Source: an uncultured Clostridia bacterium
GTDB lineage: Bacteria; Bacillota; Clostridia; Peptostreptococcales; Anaerovoracaceae
Direction of reading: 5' to 3'
DNA length: 64,000 bases
Assembly (NCBI GenBank): GCA_938049335.1
Contig: CALIYX010000009.1
Span: 62,001 to 126,000 of the forward strand
In this document: positions 36,077 to 44,236 of the stretch, in pieces
Position numbering within the stretch: the first letter of the stretch is position 1
Layout of the letters: each line of letters opens with the position of its first letter
Made by a program: the position numbers and the translations under genes
Notes under the pieces: model-generated
What the model saw: only the letters and a program-made list of their open reading frames with translations
Databases searched by the model: none
What the model was told of the DNA's origin: nothing

Positions 36077-37367
36077 CATGTCTGGGCTAGTCTTTGCTTT
36101 TGAGGGAATATCAAAGGGTCTAGTCCTTATGAATGGCCCAACGGGCTGCAAGTTCTATCACTCAGCCACATCTGATAACCAGATGATAAGGCAGCCGGAA
36201 TTTGATCCGCTCGAATACCCTGAGTTTTGGTATTTCGGACAGCCTCGCGTTCCTTCAACCTTCCTAGATAGACGCGATTACGTTTATGGTAGCGAGGATA
36301 AGCTTTCTGAGGTAATAGCCTTTCTTGAAAAGGAAATTGACTTTGATCTACTTGCCATCGTAAACACGCCTGGAGCTGCGCTTATCGGTGACGATATAGA
36401 AAGAATCGTAAGAGAGTCAAGCAGGGACGAGAAAAAAATCATCTCCATAGGAAGCCCTGGCTACTCCCTCCCTATTTGGGATGGCTACATCAAAGCCTGC
36501 CGCACCCTACTAGAAAAATTCGCAAGGAATGGCAAAAAACTAGCTGGTAAAACCGTAAACATACTTGGACTTTCCATATTTCACAGAGACTTTGCCGGAG
36601 ATAAGGAAGAGCTAAAAAGAGCTTTTTCTCTCTGCGGTATAGATGTGAACTGTTTCCTATGTGCAGGCTCCAGCATAGGCGAGATAGAAAGCATTCCTAG
36701 CGCAGACCTAAATATAGTCATCGATAGTCTCTACGGACTTGATTCTGCAGAGCTTCTATCTGCGCGCTTTGATATGCCCTATATTGTATGCGATGGTCTT
36801 CCCATTGGATTTAGGGCCATGGAAGATCTTGTAAGTAAGGTTTGCGACATTCTCGGCAATGATATGAGTTCATATATAGAACAAAGCGAAAGAGCAAGAG
36901 CGAAGTGTTTTTCTCACCTCTCTAGGATTCATACTTTAACTGGACGACCAAAGGGCGTTAAGTTTGCCGTACACGGCACGCTTTCACAGTGTCTTGGATA
37001 TACCGATTTTATTACAAGCTATTTTGGAATGAGCCCAAATTCCATATCTATTACTGAAACAGATGCACTCAAAGATAAGATTCGAAGTTCCTCTGTGCTT
37101 TCGGCACAGGAAACTAAGCTTAAGGATATTCTAAAGGAGTATGGCTCTAGCGAAGCGCTCGAAAAGAATATTTTTGATACCGATGCCGAGCTTGTCTTTG
37201 CAGATGGACAGACAATTGCCATGCTTAGAGCTAAGGGAAAAAGATTCAGCGGAATTGAAATTGCACTCCCATCACTAGGCTATATAGATGTAATTGAAAA
37301 ATCACATTTAGGTATAGGCGGTGGACTTCTTCTATGTGAGCAAATCCTAAACGGCATGCTCTATTAG
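36039..37367 (+). CDS. NifK-like component 1 subunit of the nitrogenase-like system
   Basis: A 442-residue Oxidored_nitro protein that should pair with the D domain of the upstream fusion. AAGGAG nine nt before ATG 36039 fixes the start. Compared by eye with NifK, C37 (NGPTGC) equals Cys95, but Cys70 is D12 in an ungapped alignment, and Cys153 is P111 (NTPGAALIGDD). One Asp plus three Cys from the partner would hold a 4Fe-4S cluster, as in the protochlorophyllide reductase BchNB. No nifB, nifE, nifN or substrate gene is in the window. Confidence 0.9.
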   Translation: MTENYLTSITPDSMSGLVFAFEGISKGLVLMNGPTGCKFYHSATSDNQMIRQPEFDPLEYPEFWYFGQPRVPSTFLDRRDYVYGSEDKLSEVIAFLEKEIDFDLLAIVNTPGAALIGDDIERIVRESSRDEKKIISIGSPGYSLPIWDGYIKACRTLLEKFARNGKKLAGKTVNILGLSIFHRDFAGDKEELKRAFSLCGIDVNCFLCAGSSIGEIESIPSADLNIVIDSLYGLDSAELLSARFDMPYIVCDGLPIGFRAMEDLVSKVCDILGNDMSSYIEQSERARAKCFSHLSRIHTLTGRPKGVKFAVHGTLSQCLGYTDFITSYFGMSPNSISITETDALKDKIRSSSVLSAQETKLKDILKEYGSSEALEKNIFDTDAELVFADGQTIAMLRAKGKRFSGIEIALPSLGYIDVIEKSHLGIGGGLLLCEQILNGMLY

Positions 37368-37399
37368 AAAGATTTCATAAAAAATAAATCAAAAATATG

Positions 37400-37428
37400 T
37401 TGACACGCACATTTTTTGGTGTTAGTAT
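37400..37428 (+). promoter_or_regulatory. Predicted promoter of the T-box/trpB2 transcript
   Basis: TTGACA (37400-37405), 17 bp, TAGTAT (37423-37428) on the plus strand, about 30 bp past the stop of the nitrogenase-like K gene. Confidence 0.65.
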
Positions 37429-37449
37429 TTATCTAATTTAACAAACCTT

Positions 37450-37716
37450 TGATGGAGAATAGTAGGCTTAGATGCAGCAGAAGAGAGATTTGCAGATGGT
37501 GTGATTGCAGACTGTATGCGCTTTGTTGAATGGCCTCCTGAGGGCAAACTGAACGGGTTACTTTGATAGTCTTAGTAGGGGCGACGGAGAAGATACTTCG
37601 TTAACAATATCTGCATATGTTAGTATGCGAAGGAGTGGGCGTTTAACGCCAAGCCGGGTGGCACCGCAGGAGATTTCAGCTCTTGTCCCAGCGAATATGG
37701 GATGAGAGTTTTTTGT
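37450..37716 (+). ncRNA. T-box leader, probably tryptophan-specific
   Basis: This 5' leader has the T-box core GGGTGGCACCGC (37656-37667) just before an intrinsic terminator. The bulge UGGC would pair with a tRNA ending GCCA, which requires G73, as tRNA-Trp has. A candidate Trp specifier TGG lies at 37531-37533 in GAATGGCC, a plausible specifier context. AGAGAG (distal stem I) is visible upstream. Binding of uncharged tRNA would stabilise the antiterminator and turn on trpB2. The specifier is inferred, the T-box itself is secure. Confidence 0.93.
37680..37716 (+). terminator. T-box terminator hairpin
   Basis: CTCTTGTCCCA (37680-37690) pairs with TGGGATGAGAG (37698-37708) over a 7-nt loop, followed by a T-run (TTTTTTGTTTT). 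It is the off-state structure competing with the antiterminator. Confidence 0.9.
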
Positions 37717-37772
37717 TTTATACATCCTTTCACACTTCGCAAGTTTTGATGAAAAGACAGAAGGAGAAAAAA

Positions 37773-39161
37773 ATGTCAAACAGCACAAACAGCAAAGCAA
37801 TACCTTACAAGATTTATCTGCACGAGAGCGAAATGCCAACACATTATTACAATGTTAGAGCGGATATGAAGAAAAAGCCAGCTCCACTTGTAAATCCAGC
37901 TACAGGTAAACCAGTTACATTTGATGACCTAAAGCCAGTTTTCTGTGATGAGCTTATCGAGCAGGAGCTAAATGATACTGATAGATACATCGAGATTCCT
38001 CAGGAAATCAGAGACTTCTATAAGATGTATAGACCATCACCTCTTGTACGTGCATACTGCCTAGAGGAGAAGCTTCAGACTCCGGCAAAGATCTACTACA
38101 AGTTTGAGGGTAACAATACAAGTGGAAGCCACAAGCTAAACTCTGCTATCGCTCAGGCCTACTATGCTAAGAAGGAGGGTCTCAAGGGCGTCACAACCGA
38201 GACCGGTGCTGGTCAGTGGGGTACTGCCCTCTCGATGGCATGCTCATACTTTGGGCTGGACTGCAATGTTTACATGGTTAAGGTTTCCTACGAGCAGAAG
38301 CCTTTCCGTCGTGAGGTAATGAGAACCTACGGTGCATCAGTAACACCTTCCCCATCTGAGACTACAGAAATCGGTAAGAAGATTCTCAGCGAGCATCCAG
38401 GCACAACAGGAAGCCTTGGCTGCGCTATTTCAGAAGCAGTAGAAGCTGCTACAACACACGATGGATATAAGTACGTTCTAGGCAGCGTACTAAACCAGGT
38501 ACTTCTCCACCAGAGCATTATCGGTGAGGAAGCTATGGCTGCAATGAAGAAATACGACATCAAGCCTGATATTATTATCGGCTGTGCCGGTGGTGGAAGC
38601 AATGTCGGTGGACTAATGTCACCTTTTATGGGAGAAAAGCTCAGAGGCGAAGCTGACTACCGCTTCATCGCTGTTGAGCCAGCATCATGCCCAAGCCTTA
38701 CAAGAGGTCGCTACGCTTACGACTTCTGCGATACAGGACGCGTTTGCCCTATGGCTAAGATGTACACTCTCGGAAGTGGCTACATCCCTGCCCCTAACCA
38801 TGCAGGCGGACTTCGCTACCACGGCATGAGCCCTATCGTATCTGAGCTTTACCACCAGGGAGAGATGGAAGCTATAAGCTATACACAGACAGAAGTCTTT
38901 GAGGCAGCTCGTGACTTTGCAAGAGTTGAAGGAATACTTCCTGCTCCTGAGAGCAGCCATGCTATCAAGGCAGCCATCGACGAGGCTCTTAAGTGCAAAG
39001 AGACAGGCGAAGAGAAGACAATTCTATTTGGCCTAACTGGTACAGGATACTTTGATCTATATGCTTACGAAAAGTTCAATGATGGCGTTATGACTGACTA
39101 CGTACCAAGCGACGAAGAGATTGAAGCAAGCCTTGCTACACTACCAAACATCGAAGGATAA
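37773..39161 (+). CDS. trpB: Tryptophan synthase beta chain-like TrpB2
   Basis: A 462-residue PLP enzyme of the TrpB2 group, which makes tryptophan from serine and indole. The PLP lysine is in GSHKLNSAIAQA, followed by ETGAGQWGTALSMAC and the phosphate loop GCAGGGSNVGG. The longer N-terminus and KFEGNNTSGSH separate TrpB2 from TrpB1. AAGGAG precedes ATG 37773; the upstream in-frame ATG at 37683 lies within the terminator. There is no trpA, so it may salvage free indole. The T-box suits this job. Confidence 0.95.
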   Translation: MSNSTNSKAIPYKIYLHESEMPTHYYNVRADMKKKPAPLVNPATGKPVTFDDLKPVFCDELIEQELNDTDRYIEIPQEIRDFYKMYRPSPLVRAYCLEEKLQTPAKIYYKFEGNNTSGSHKLNSAIAQAYYAKKEGLKGVTTETGAGQWGTALSMACSYFGLDCNVYMVKVSYEQKPFRREVMRTYGASVTPSPSETTEIGKKILSEHPGTTGSLGCAISEAVEAATTHDGYKYVLGSVLNQVLLHQSIIGEEAMAAMKKYDIKPDIIIGCAGGGSNVGGLMSPFMGEKLRGEADYRFIAVEPASCPSLTRGRYAYDFCDTGRVCPMAKMYTLGSGYIPAPNHAGGLRYHGMSPIVSELYHQGEMEAISYTQTEVFEAARDFARVEGILPAPESSHAIKAAIDEALKCKETGEEKTILFGLTGTGYFDLYAYEKFNDGVMTDYVPSDEEIEASLATLPNIEG

Positions 39162-39188
39162 CAATATAAACACTATAATACAAATTTA

Positions 39189-39218
39189 GCCCCGAGGCCT
39201 AGGCCTTCGGGGCATTTT
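39189..39218 (+). terminator. Terminator after trpB2
   Basis: GCCCCGA...GGCC-TA-GGCC...TTCGGGGC forms a GC-rich stem with one bulged T, followed by a T-run. It lies 28 bp past the trpB2 stop. Confidence 0.9.
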
Positions 39219-39252
39219 TGTACGTGTCTTATATCAAAAAATTCTCTGCTTT

Positions 39253-39723
39253 TTAATTGAATTCTGCTAGTATTATATAGAAAAATATTACTGCAAAAAA
39301 AATGACTATTAGAATCGTTCCTAAGATTCCACTGCTATACGATGAACTACTGTTTGTACCATAAGATGATGTATCCATTCCATATCTAGATGCATTATTA
39401 ATACTATTCCTTGCGCGAACAATTTTGTAATATCTACTCAGAGGATCTTCACCGTCAATAATCCTATAATAAAAATCTTCTAGCCATTCTACATCTTCTG
39501 TATCACACAGTTCCTCTTCATAAGCATCCGGTTCATGTACTAGCTTATTCCGTATCCTCCTGTAATACTTAAGGTTTTTTAAATCACTTTCCCATCCAGG
39601 TACTAGATCCCATCCTTTATCATTTTCATACATTTTATCTATATATGCTGAAATTCGCCTCTCATCTTCAAGCATATCACCGCAGAGCTTTTCTAAGCGT
39701 TTATATGAGTCCATAAATCCCAT
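39253..39723 (-). CDS. Tail-anchored HEPN-like protein, unknown function
   Basis: A 156-residue protein. It starts with a helical region, then R58-NKLV-H63, a RX4H motif of the type used by HEPN ribonucleases, within YYRRIRNKLVHEPDAYEE. A Ser/Tyr-rich linker (about 115-130) leads to one C-terminal membrane helix (about 132-153), so it is probably tail-anchored with the domain in the cytosol. HEPN proteins are often toxins or defence RNases, but the motif alone does not prove that; similar RNKLxHE motifs occur in non-toxic DUF proteins. No antitoxin is adjacent. Confidence 0.7.
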   Translation of the reverse strand: MGFMDSYKRLEKLCGDMLEDERRISAYIDKMYENDKGWDLVPGWESDLKNLKYYRRIRNKLVHEPDAYEEELCDTEDVEWLEDFYYRIIDGEDPLSRYYKIVRARNSINNASRYGMDTSSYGTNSSSSYSSGILGTILIVIFFAVIFFYIILAEFN

Positions 39724-39856
39724 AGTCTATTCCGTCCTTTGATGTGTTCACAATATACTACGATTATTAAATATAAAATCAATCCATTCAACCTATAAAG
39801 ATTAGCATAATCTCCTACTAACACGCAAGAAAAATTTTAAAAGAATTGATAGTTAA

Positions 39857-39885
39857 TTAAGAATTGAATTTTTGTTACATATAAT
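39857..39885 (+). promoter_or_regulatory. Predicted promoter of the surface protein gene
   Basis: TTAAGA (39857-39862), 17 bp, perfect TATAAT (39880-39885) on the plus strand. The leader would be about 115 nt. The rest of 39,724-40,005 is AT-rich with no other signal that I can support. Confidence 0.5.
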
Positions 39886-40005
39886 ATAAAATATAAGATA
39901 GTATGAATCATAGGCAAATTTAATATATTTACTTTTAATTATTATTTAGATACTATTGCAGAATAAGTTACATACTTATTTTTAAAATTATTAAGGAGAA
40001 TGGTA

Positions 40006-41544
40006 ATGAAAAAAACACCTAAACGATTTTTGTGCGTCGCACTAAGCCTTGTCATGGTATTGATAGCAATACCTAGCGCTGTATTCGCTGAGGAAATGCC
40101 AAGCGAATACAAGGAGCAGACAAAAGACAATTATTGGGCAGAACTTGCTTGGTACAAAGACAGCGGCTTTCGTGCTGTCATACCATCTTATCTATCGGAT
40201 TACTTCGCTAGTAGCAGAGTTAAATGGGTTAATACCTTAAATTATGATTATGTTACAGGCTTCCCTAATGCCGGAATTTCCAGTGATCCTAATCTTTCTG
40301 AGGAAGTTTCGGAGACCTTGAATAATTTGGATATGTATGCGCAGGATTTACCACATAGGGAACCTCGCGATCCTGCACTTAACAGATGGCAGGGTGGTAA
40401 GCAATGGAATCCGTACAACTTTAACTACTCGACTGATCTTTTAACTAAGAATATAACTGATTATAATGTTCGTGGGGATATTACCGAAAGAGGACTATCA
40501 AGCACAGAAGTTGCTATGCATAGTATCGGTGATAATATCAACCTTGATTTTAATCTTGATATGTCACTGTTCAAAAAAATGATGAACACAATCCTCATAG
40601 CTTATATAAATTCGGAATTCCCTGCGTATTACATGATGAAGGACAATATGCCTGAGACAGCTATAACGCAATCAGACGGACAGTTAGTATTTGTTTTAGA
40701 TCTTCCTAAAGGTCTAGAATCAACAGATGCTACAGAATATAAGCTGAGTGGAATTGATGGATTTGACCTTTCCGTTACAAAAGAGAACGGTGGCAGAAGA
40801 ATTGTTGTCAAAGCAAGACTTAGAGCCCCTGCTAACTATGAAATGTTAAAAGATGTATTCGCAAAGATTCAGAAGGTTAATTCCGTTACTTTAAATATAA
40901 ATGGTTTAAAAGTCACTTCCGAAGTTGAAACGAACAAGAACAGCACTGTAACTGGATACGCTTATGGAGCTTACGAAAACATATTTACCACAGATAATAA
41001 TGCAATTATAAACCAAGATGCTTCAGCTATTGAAAATGACGACCATCATTCATTTGCTCGACTATCAACAGTTTTTGCTTCGAAGCAGCTTGCTAGTGGT
41101 AAAGACGAAGCAGGAGACCCTAATAAGCCTGAGCTAATTACCTACTCACTTAGAGTAAATCAGAACAAGGTTACATTCATAGACGATGGTAATACTCATG
41201 CAGTTGTTAATGTAGAATCAGGCAAATCTATAGACACTGATAGCCTCACAGATCAGTCTATGCCGGCTGACCCAAACAAAGCAGGATACACATTCAAGGA
41301 GTGGAACACTGCAATGGATGGTAGTGGAACAAAGTTCACAGGAAGCACCCTAGTAAATGAAGATGTTACCGTATATGCTATCTACACAAAGAATGCTTCT
41401 CCAAACACTGGAGGCAAAGCTAAAAAACCTTCAAATCCAATTACAGGTGATTCATCAAGCTTACCACCTTATATCATGCTCATGGGACTAGCTGCAGGAC
41501 TTGCAATCTCAGTTCGTATGAGAAACAAAATAAAAGAGAGCTAA
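40006..41544 (+). CDS. Sortase-anchored surface protein with a Listeria-Bacteroides repeat
   Basis: A 512-residue cell-wall protein. It has a signal peptide (VALSLVMVLIAIPSAVFA), a long N-terminal region with no recognised family, and near residues 385-460 one InlB-type/Listeria-Bacteroides repeat (AGYTFKEWNTAMDGSGTKF ... VTVYAIYT). The C-terminus has a NPITGD sorting motif, hydrophobic span and the basic tail RMRNKIKES. Sortase cleavage would be between Thr and Gly. ATG 40006 has AAGGAG at 39993-39998; the ATG at 40000 is too close. It could be an adhesin. Confidence 0.85.
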   Translation: MKKTPKRFLCVALSLVMVLIAIPSAVFAEEMPSEYKEQTKDNYWAELAWYKDSGFRAVIPSYLSDYFASSRVKWVNTLNYDYVTGFPNAGISSDPNLSEEVSETLNNLDMYAQDLPHREPRDPALNRWQGGKQWNPYNFNYSTDLLTKNITDYNVRGDITERGLSSTEVAMHSIGDNINLDFNLDMSLFKKMMNTILIAYINSEFPAYYMMKDNMPETAITQSDGQLVFVLDLPKGLESTDATEYKLSGIDGFDLSVTKENGGRRIVVKARLRAPANYEMLKDVFAKIQKVNSVTLNINGLKVTSEVETNKNSTVTGYAYGAYENIFTTDNNAIINQDASAIENDDHHSFARLSTVFASKQLASGKDEAGDPNKPELITYSLRVNQNKVTFIDDGNTHAVVNVESGKSIDTDSLTDQSMPADPNKAGYTFKEWNTAMDGSGTKFTGSTLVNEDVTVYAIYTKNASPNTGGKAKKPSNPITGDSSSLPPYIMLMGLAAGLAISVRMRNKIKES

Positions 41545-41575
41545 TCAGACTTCGCAATAATCGACCCAAAGAGTA

Positions 41576-41617
41576 GACCCCTAAGCTTCCTCATTGAACT
41601 TAGGGGTCATTTTTTTA
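41576..41617 (+). terminator. Terminator after the surface protein gene
   Basis: GACCCCTAAG pairs with CTTAGGGGTC over a 13-nt loop, followed by ATTTTTTTAG. It is about 30 bp past the stop on the plus strand. Confidence 0.85.
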
Positions 41618-41622
41618 GATAT

Positions 41623-42753
41623 TTACTTGCCAGAATTTGACTCTGTTTTATCCTTATTAGTGTCTTTGTTTACATCCTTGTCTTTGGACTTTGCTTCTCT
41701 CTTTGCATTCTCAAAAGCTTTGAGGATTGCCTGCTTAACGCCATCTGTAGAAGCAGTTGCATTTGTTACTGCATCAACACCTTTGATTTCAGTCTCCGTC
41801 TTTCCTTCGAATCTATCAAAGCCCTTTTCCTCTAGGAATAGGTTCCAGTAGAATAGATTTGGACCAGCATACTTTGATTTATCGAGTTGCTCTCTCGTTG
41901 CATGATCTGTAACCTCGACAACCTTTCCATCCTTGATTTCTACTTTTACAACAACATCGTAATCGTAGTCTTTTCCATGGAAGATAACATCCCCTCTGAA
42001 GATATTTTGCTTGTTCTCTGCAATCTCCTCTTCAGTTCTATTATCTTTTTCCTCGTCTTTGTTGTCTTTGTTCTTGTCCTTGTCGTCGTCCTTATTTTTG
42101 TCCTTGTCACCGCCAGGCTTTACATCTTCGCTAGGATCCTTTTCTTCTGGTACTACTGGTGCGACGATAGGTGGTGCCTCGGTCTCGTAGGCATCCTTGA
42201 TTGCGTTATATACAGCTGTTTTTATCGCATTGCTCGTATATGTAGCTCCTGTAACCTTATCTACATTAGGTGTCTGGGCACTTAGAATTCTGCTTATAAC
42301 TGATGCACCATTTGCAAAGTAGTTTATTGGGCTTAGAGTCTCGCTGTGGGATGTCACCTGAATATCAGCTATCTTGTTACCACTTACAACTACCTTAACG
42401 CTCAGTCTTCCACCAAAACCTGTTCCGCTTCCATAGTAAACACCATCTTTTAGCTTGGCATTGCTTGGAGCTTGGATGCTTAAATTCAAGTTTTGTGCTG
42501 GTGCGCTTGGGCCAGTCGCAGCACTCTTCTTTGCAACGGCCTTAGGCTTTTCTATCTTCTTCTTTTGCTTCTTTTGTTTGCTTGGCTCAGCCTGTTTCTT
42601 AGCCTGAGTCTTAGGCTGAACAACCTGTGATTTAGCGGTTTCACTATCCTGGTTATCCTTGTTCATTGTCTTTGCCACACTGAATCCCGTAATTCCAGCG
42701 AAGACCACGAATATCAAAAGTGATGCGATTATCTTATCTGCTCTTTTCTTCAT
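41623..42753 (-). CDS. Membrane-anchored protein with two FMN-binding domains
   Basis: A 376-residue protein with an N-terminal membrane anchor, a Lys/Gln/Pro-rich linker, and two FMN_bind (PF04205) domains. The first includes DKVTGATYTSNAI and the second DAVTNATASTDGV, where the Thr of the GAT/NAT motif is the likely site of covalent FMN attachment by ApbE. A 40-residue Asp/Lys/Asn spacer (about 205-245) joins the domains. It resembles the flavoprotein PplA of Gram-positive extracellular electron transfer, and works outside the membrane. The gene overlaps the next by one base. Confidence 0.9.
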   Translation of the reverse strand: MKKRADKIIASLLIFVVFAGITGFSVAKTMNKDNQDSETAKSQVVQPKTQAKKQAEPSKQKKQKKKIEKPKAVAKKSAATGPSAPAQNLNLSIQAPSNAKLKDGVYYGSGTGFGGRLSVKVVVSGNKIADIQVTSHSETLSPINYFANGASVISRILSAQTPNVDKVTGATYTSNAIKTAVYNAIKDAYETEAPPIVAPVVPEEKDPSEDVKPGGDKDKNKDDDKDKNKDNKDEEKDNRTEEEIAENKQNIFRGDVIFHGKDYDYDVVVKVEIKDGKVVEVTDHATREQLDKSKYAGPNLFYWNLFLEEKGFDRFEGKTETEIKGVDAVTNATASTDGVKQAILKAFENAKREAKSKDKDVNKDTNKDKTESNSGK

Positions 42754-43205
42754 TAATTACCTCCGTTCTCCAGTGCGTTATAGATTGCGTCTAGGATTCC
42801 AACTGAGCTGAATGTAGCTCCGCTAACAGTATCAACATTAGGTGTCTGCTGCTCTATAACTGATGAAATAACTCCTTTTGCATTGTTAAAGTAGGCTGCG
42901 TCATCCACATTTGATAGAATATCGACTGCCGTTATCTTTCCGTCCTTGACCGTAACGCGAACCTTAACCTCGCCCTTGTAGCCGTTTCCTGTTCCTTCCC
43001 AGCTGCCGTCCTTATATCCATCAGCTTCCCCATTTGAAGCTGAATCATTAGCCTTCTTGCTGTTATCAGCCTTAGCTTCTGTCTTCCTAGGCTGCACCTT
43101 TCTTGCTTCTACCTTCTTTGTTGTAGTACCAAAGCTTATTCCCACAGCCACTAGAACGCAGATCAGTGACGTAATGAGAATGCTTAATATCGACTTATTT
43201 TTCAT
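42753..43205 (-). CDS. Single-domain FMN-binding membrane-anchored protein
   Basis: A 150-residue protein with an N-terminal hydrophobic anchor, a Lys/Ala/Ser linker, and one FMN_bind domain ending in the attachment motif DTVSGATFSSVGI. It should carry FMN through an ApbE-type transferase, which is not in this window. It lies between the ferric-reductase-like gene (18 bp) and the two-domain flavoprotein (1-bp overlap), so the three form one operon: membrane heme protein, small flavoprotein, large flavoprotein. Confidence 0.9.
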   Translation of the reverse strand: MKNKSILSILITSLICVLVAVGISFGTTTKKVEARKVQPRKTEAKADNSKKANDSASNGEADGYKDGSWEGTGNGYKGEVKVRVTVKDGKITAVDILSNVDDAAYFNNAKGVISSVIEQQTPNVDTVSGATFSSVGILDAIYNALENGGN

Positions 43206-43223
43206 ATCTATCCTCCTCCGTCA

Positions 43224-43940
43224 CTAGACTGCCTGTGCTAGCTTTCTTTTGCGTGCATTTAGGGCTTTTCTAACTCTGAGAATTGTGTATGAGATGAAAA
43301 TTACAGAGTAGAACACTATGTTTAATGTCACAGTATTTGATGCTGGTTTTCCGATGTAAACCATCATTACCTGCACATATACCATTGCATAGAAGATGTA
43401 TGCAAATTCCTGCAAGTTCTTCCATTTACTTGCCTGCATCTTCTTGTGAACAAAGTTAAACGATGTCACAAGTAGCGGAAGCATAACTGCTATGGCAAAG
43501 ACACCTGCTGCAAACATCATTAGATTTGTCCAAAGCGCAATTCCATTCATTTTATTCACATTAGGAAGCGTGAATAGAAGTGCCTGAAATAGATAAAATG
43601 TGTTATGTGGTAAAATCATAAGCCCGCCTATTATGGAAAGCTCTGCACGATTCTTACGAAGCTGTTTAAATACCTTGTACTTCATGCTGAATGTACCCAT
43701 ATACATTACGAGTATGAAAAAGGCTCCTCCTAGAGCGCCTGAGGATATAGACCTCATAAATGGCTCAAGACCATCAACATATTGGACATTATATCCGTTC
43801 AGTCTCAAAATCGCGTGATATATTGAAATTATAGAAATCACACCTGCAATAGCATAAATCTCCTTAGAATATTTTTTGATAATGTCGCTAAAGAGATAAC
43901 TTAAGACAACTACTGTTATAAGACAGTACATACCTAACAT
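43224..43940 (-). CDS. Ferric-reductase-like transmembrane heme protein
   Basis: A 238-residue membrane protein with about six or seven spans. Three histidines sit in or near helices (YHAIL, LPHNTF, FVHKKM), the arrangement expected of YedZ/MsrQ/ferric-reductase-like heme b carriers. I infer electron transfer from an inside donor across the membrane to the FMN proteins encoded next. GGAGG precedes the ATG by about 12 nt. The GTTAGT/ACTAAC palindrome is about 95 bp upstream. The family call is moderate, because this superfamily is divergent. Confidence 0.78.
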   Translation of the reverse strand: MLGMYCLITVVVLSYLFSDIIKKYSKEIYAIAGVISIISIYHAILRLNGYNVQYVDGLEPFMRSISSGALGGAFFILVMYMGTFSMKYKVFKQLRKNRAELSIIGGLMILPHNTFYLFQALLFTLPNVNKMNGIALWTNLMMFAAGVFAIAVMLPLLVTSFNFVHKKMQASKWKNLQEFAYIFYAMVYVQVMMVYIGKPASNTVTLNIVFYSVIFISYTILRVRKALNARKRKLAQAV

Positions 43941-44031
43941 CAGTATAGTTCCTCCTTTAAATTATTATTGCTCCCCCCTGTAGCTCGCAGGCAAAGTAAG
44001 CATACGGATTTTTTATGAGCTATGCTGAAAA

Positions 44032-44047
44032 GTTAGTAATCACTAAC
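44032..44047. promoter_or_regulatory. Palindrome upstream of the flavin/heme operon
   Basis: GTTAGT-AATC-ACTAAC is a perfect 6-4-6 inverted repeat, about 95 bp before the ferric-reductase-like gene. The same motif, TTAGTNNTCACTAACC, stands before nifJ at 63030-63045. It is not the standard Rex, Fur or FNR consensus as I know them. Confidence 0.6.
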
Positions 44048-44057
44048 CCCACTGTGA

Positions 44058-44080
44058 AATATAAGTCCTCAAAAGAGGAC
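44058..44080 (-). terminator. Terminator after tRNA-Ser
   Basis: GTCCTC (44065-44070) pairs with GAGGAC (44075-44080) over a 4-nt loop, followed on the minus strand by TTATATTT. It lies 6 bp from the CCA end of the tRNA gene. Confidence 0.7.
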
Positions 44081-44085
44081 AAAAT

Positions 44086-44174
44086 TGGCGGAGAAGGTGG
44101 GATTCGAACCCACGTGCCCTTGCGAGCAACCGCATTTCGAGTGCGGCTCGTTATGACCACTTCGATACTTCTCC
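44086..44174 (-). tRNA. tRNA-Ser(CGA), reads UCG
   Basis: The gene folds into an acceptor stem GGAGAAG/CTTCTCC, a TTCGAAT T-loop, a long variable arm typical of serine tRNA, and an anticodon loop CTCGAAA that gives anticodon CGA. The CCA end is encoded, with discriminator G73. It sits between the lipid-kinase gene and the flavin/heme operon. Confidence 0.97.
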
Positions 44175-44236
44175 AAATAAGGTTTGCAAATAGATATACC
44201 CCGTTCACAAACCACCGTAATATTATATCATACTGT

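Noticed and set aside
33800..37367. True molybdenum nitrogenase (nitrogen fixation)
   Set aside because: The FeMo-cofactor Cys is absent, two of three NifK P-cluster cysteines are replaced, and no nifB/E/N is in the window.
37683..37772. 30-residue N-terminal extension of TrpB2
   Set aside because: It would start inside the T-box terminator; AAGGAG lies before ATG 37773, which matches the family N-terminus.
44032..44047. Rex, Fur or FNR site
   Set aside because: GTTAGTN4ACTAAC does not match TTGTN8ACAA (Rex), the Fur box, or TTGATN4ATCAA (FNR), so I leave the regulator unnamed.
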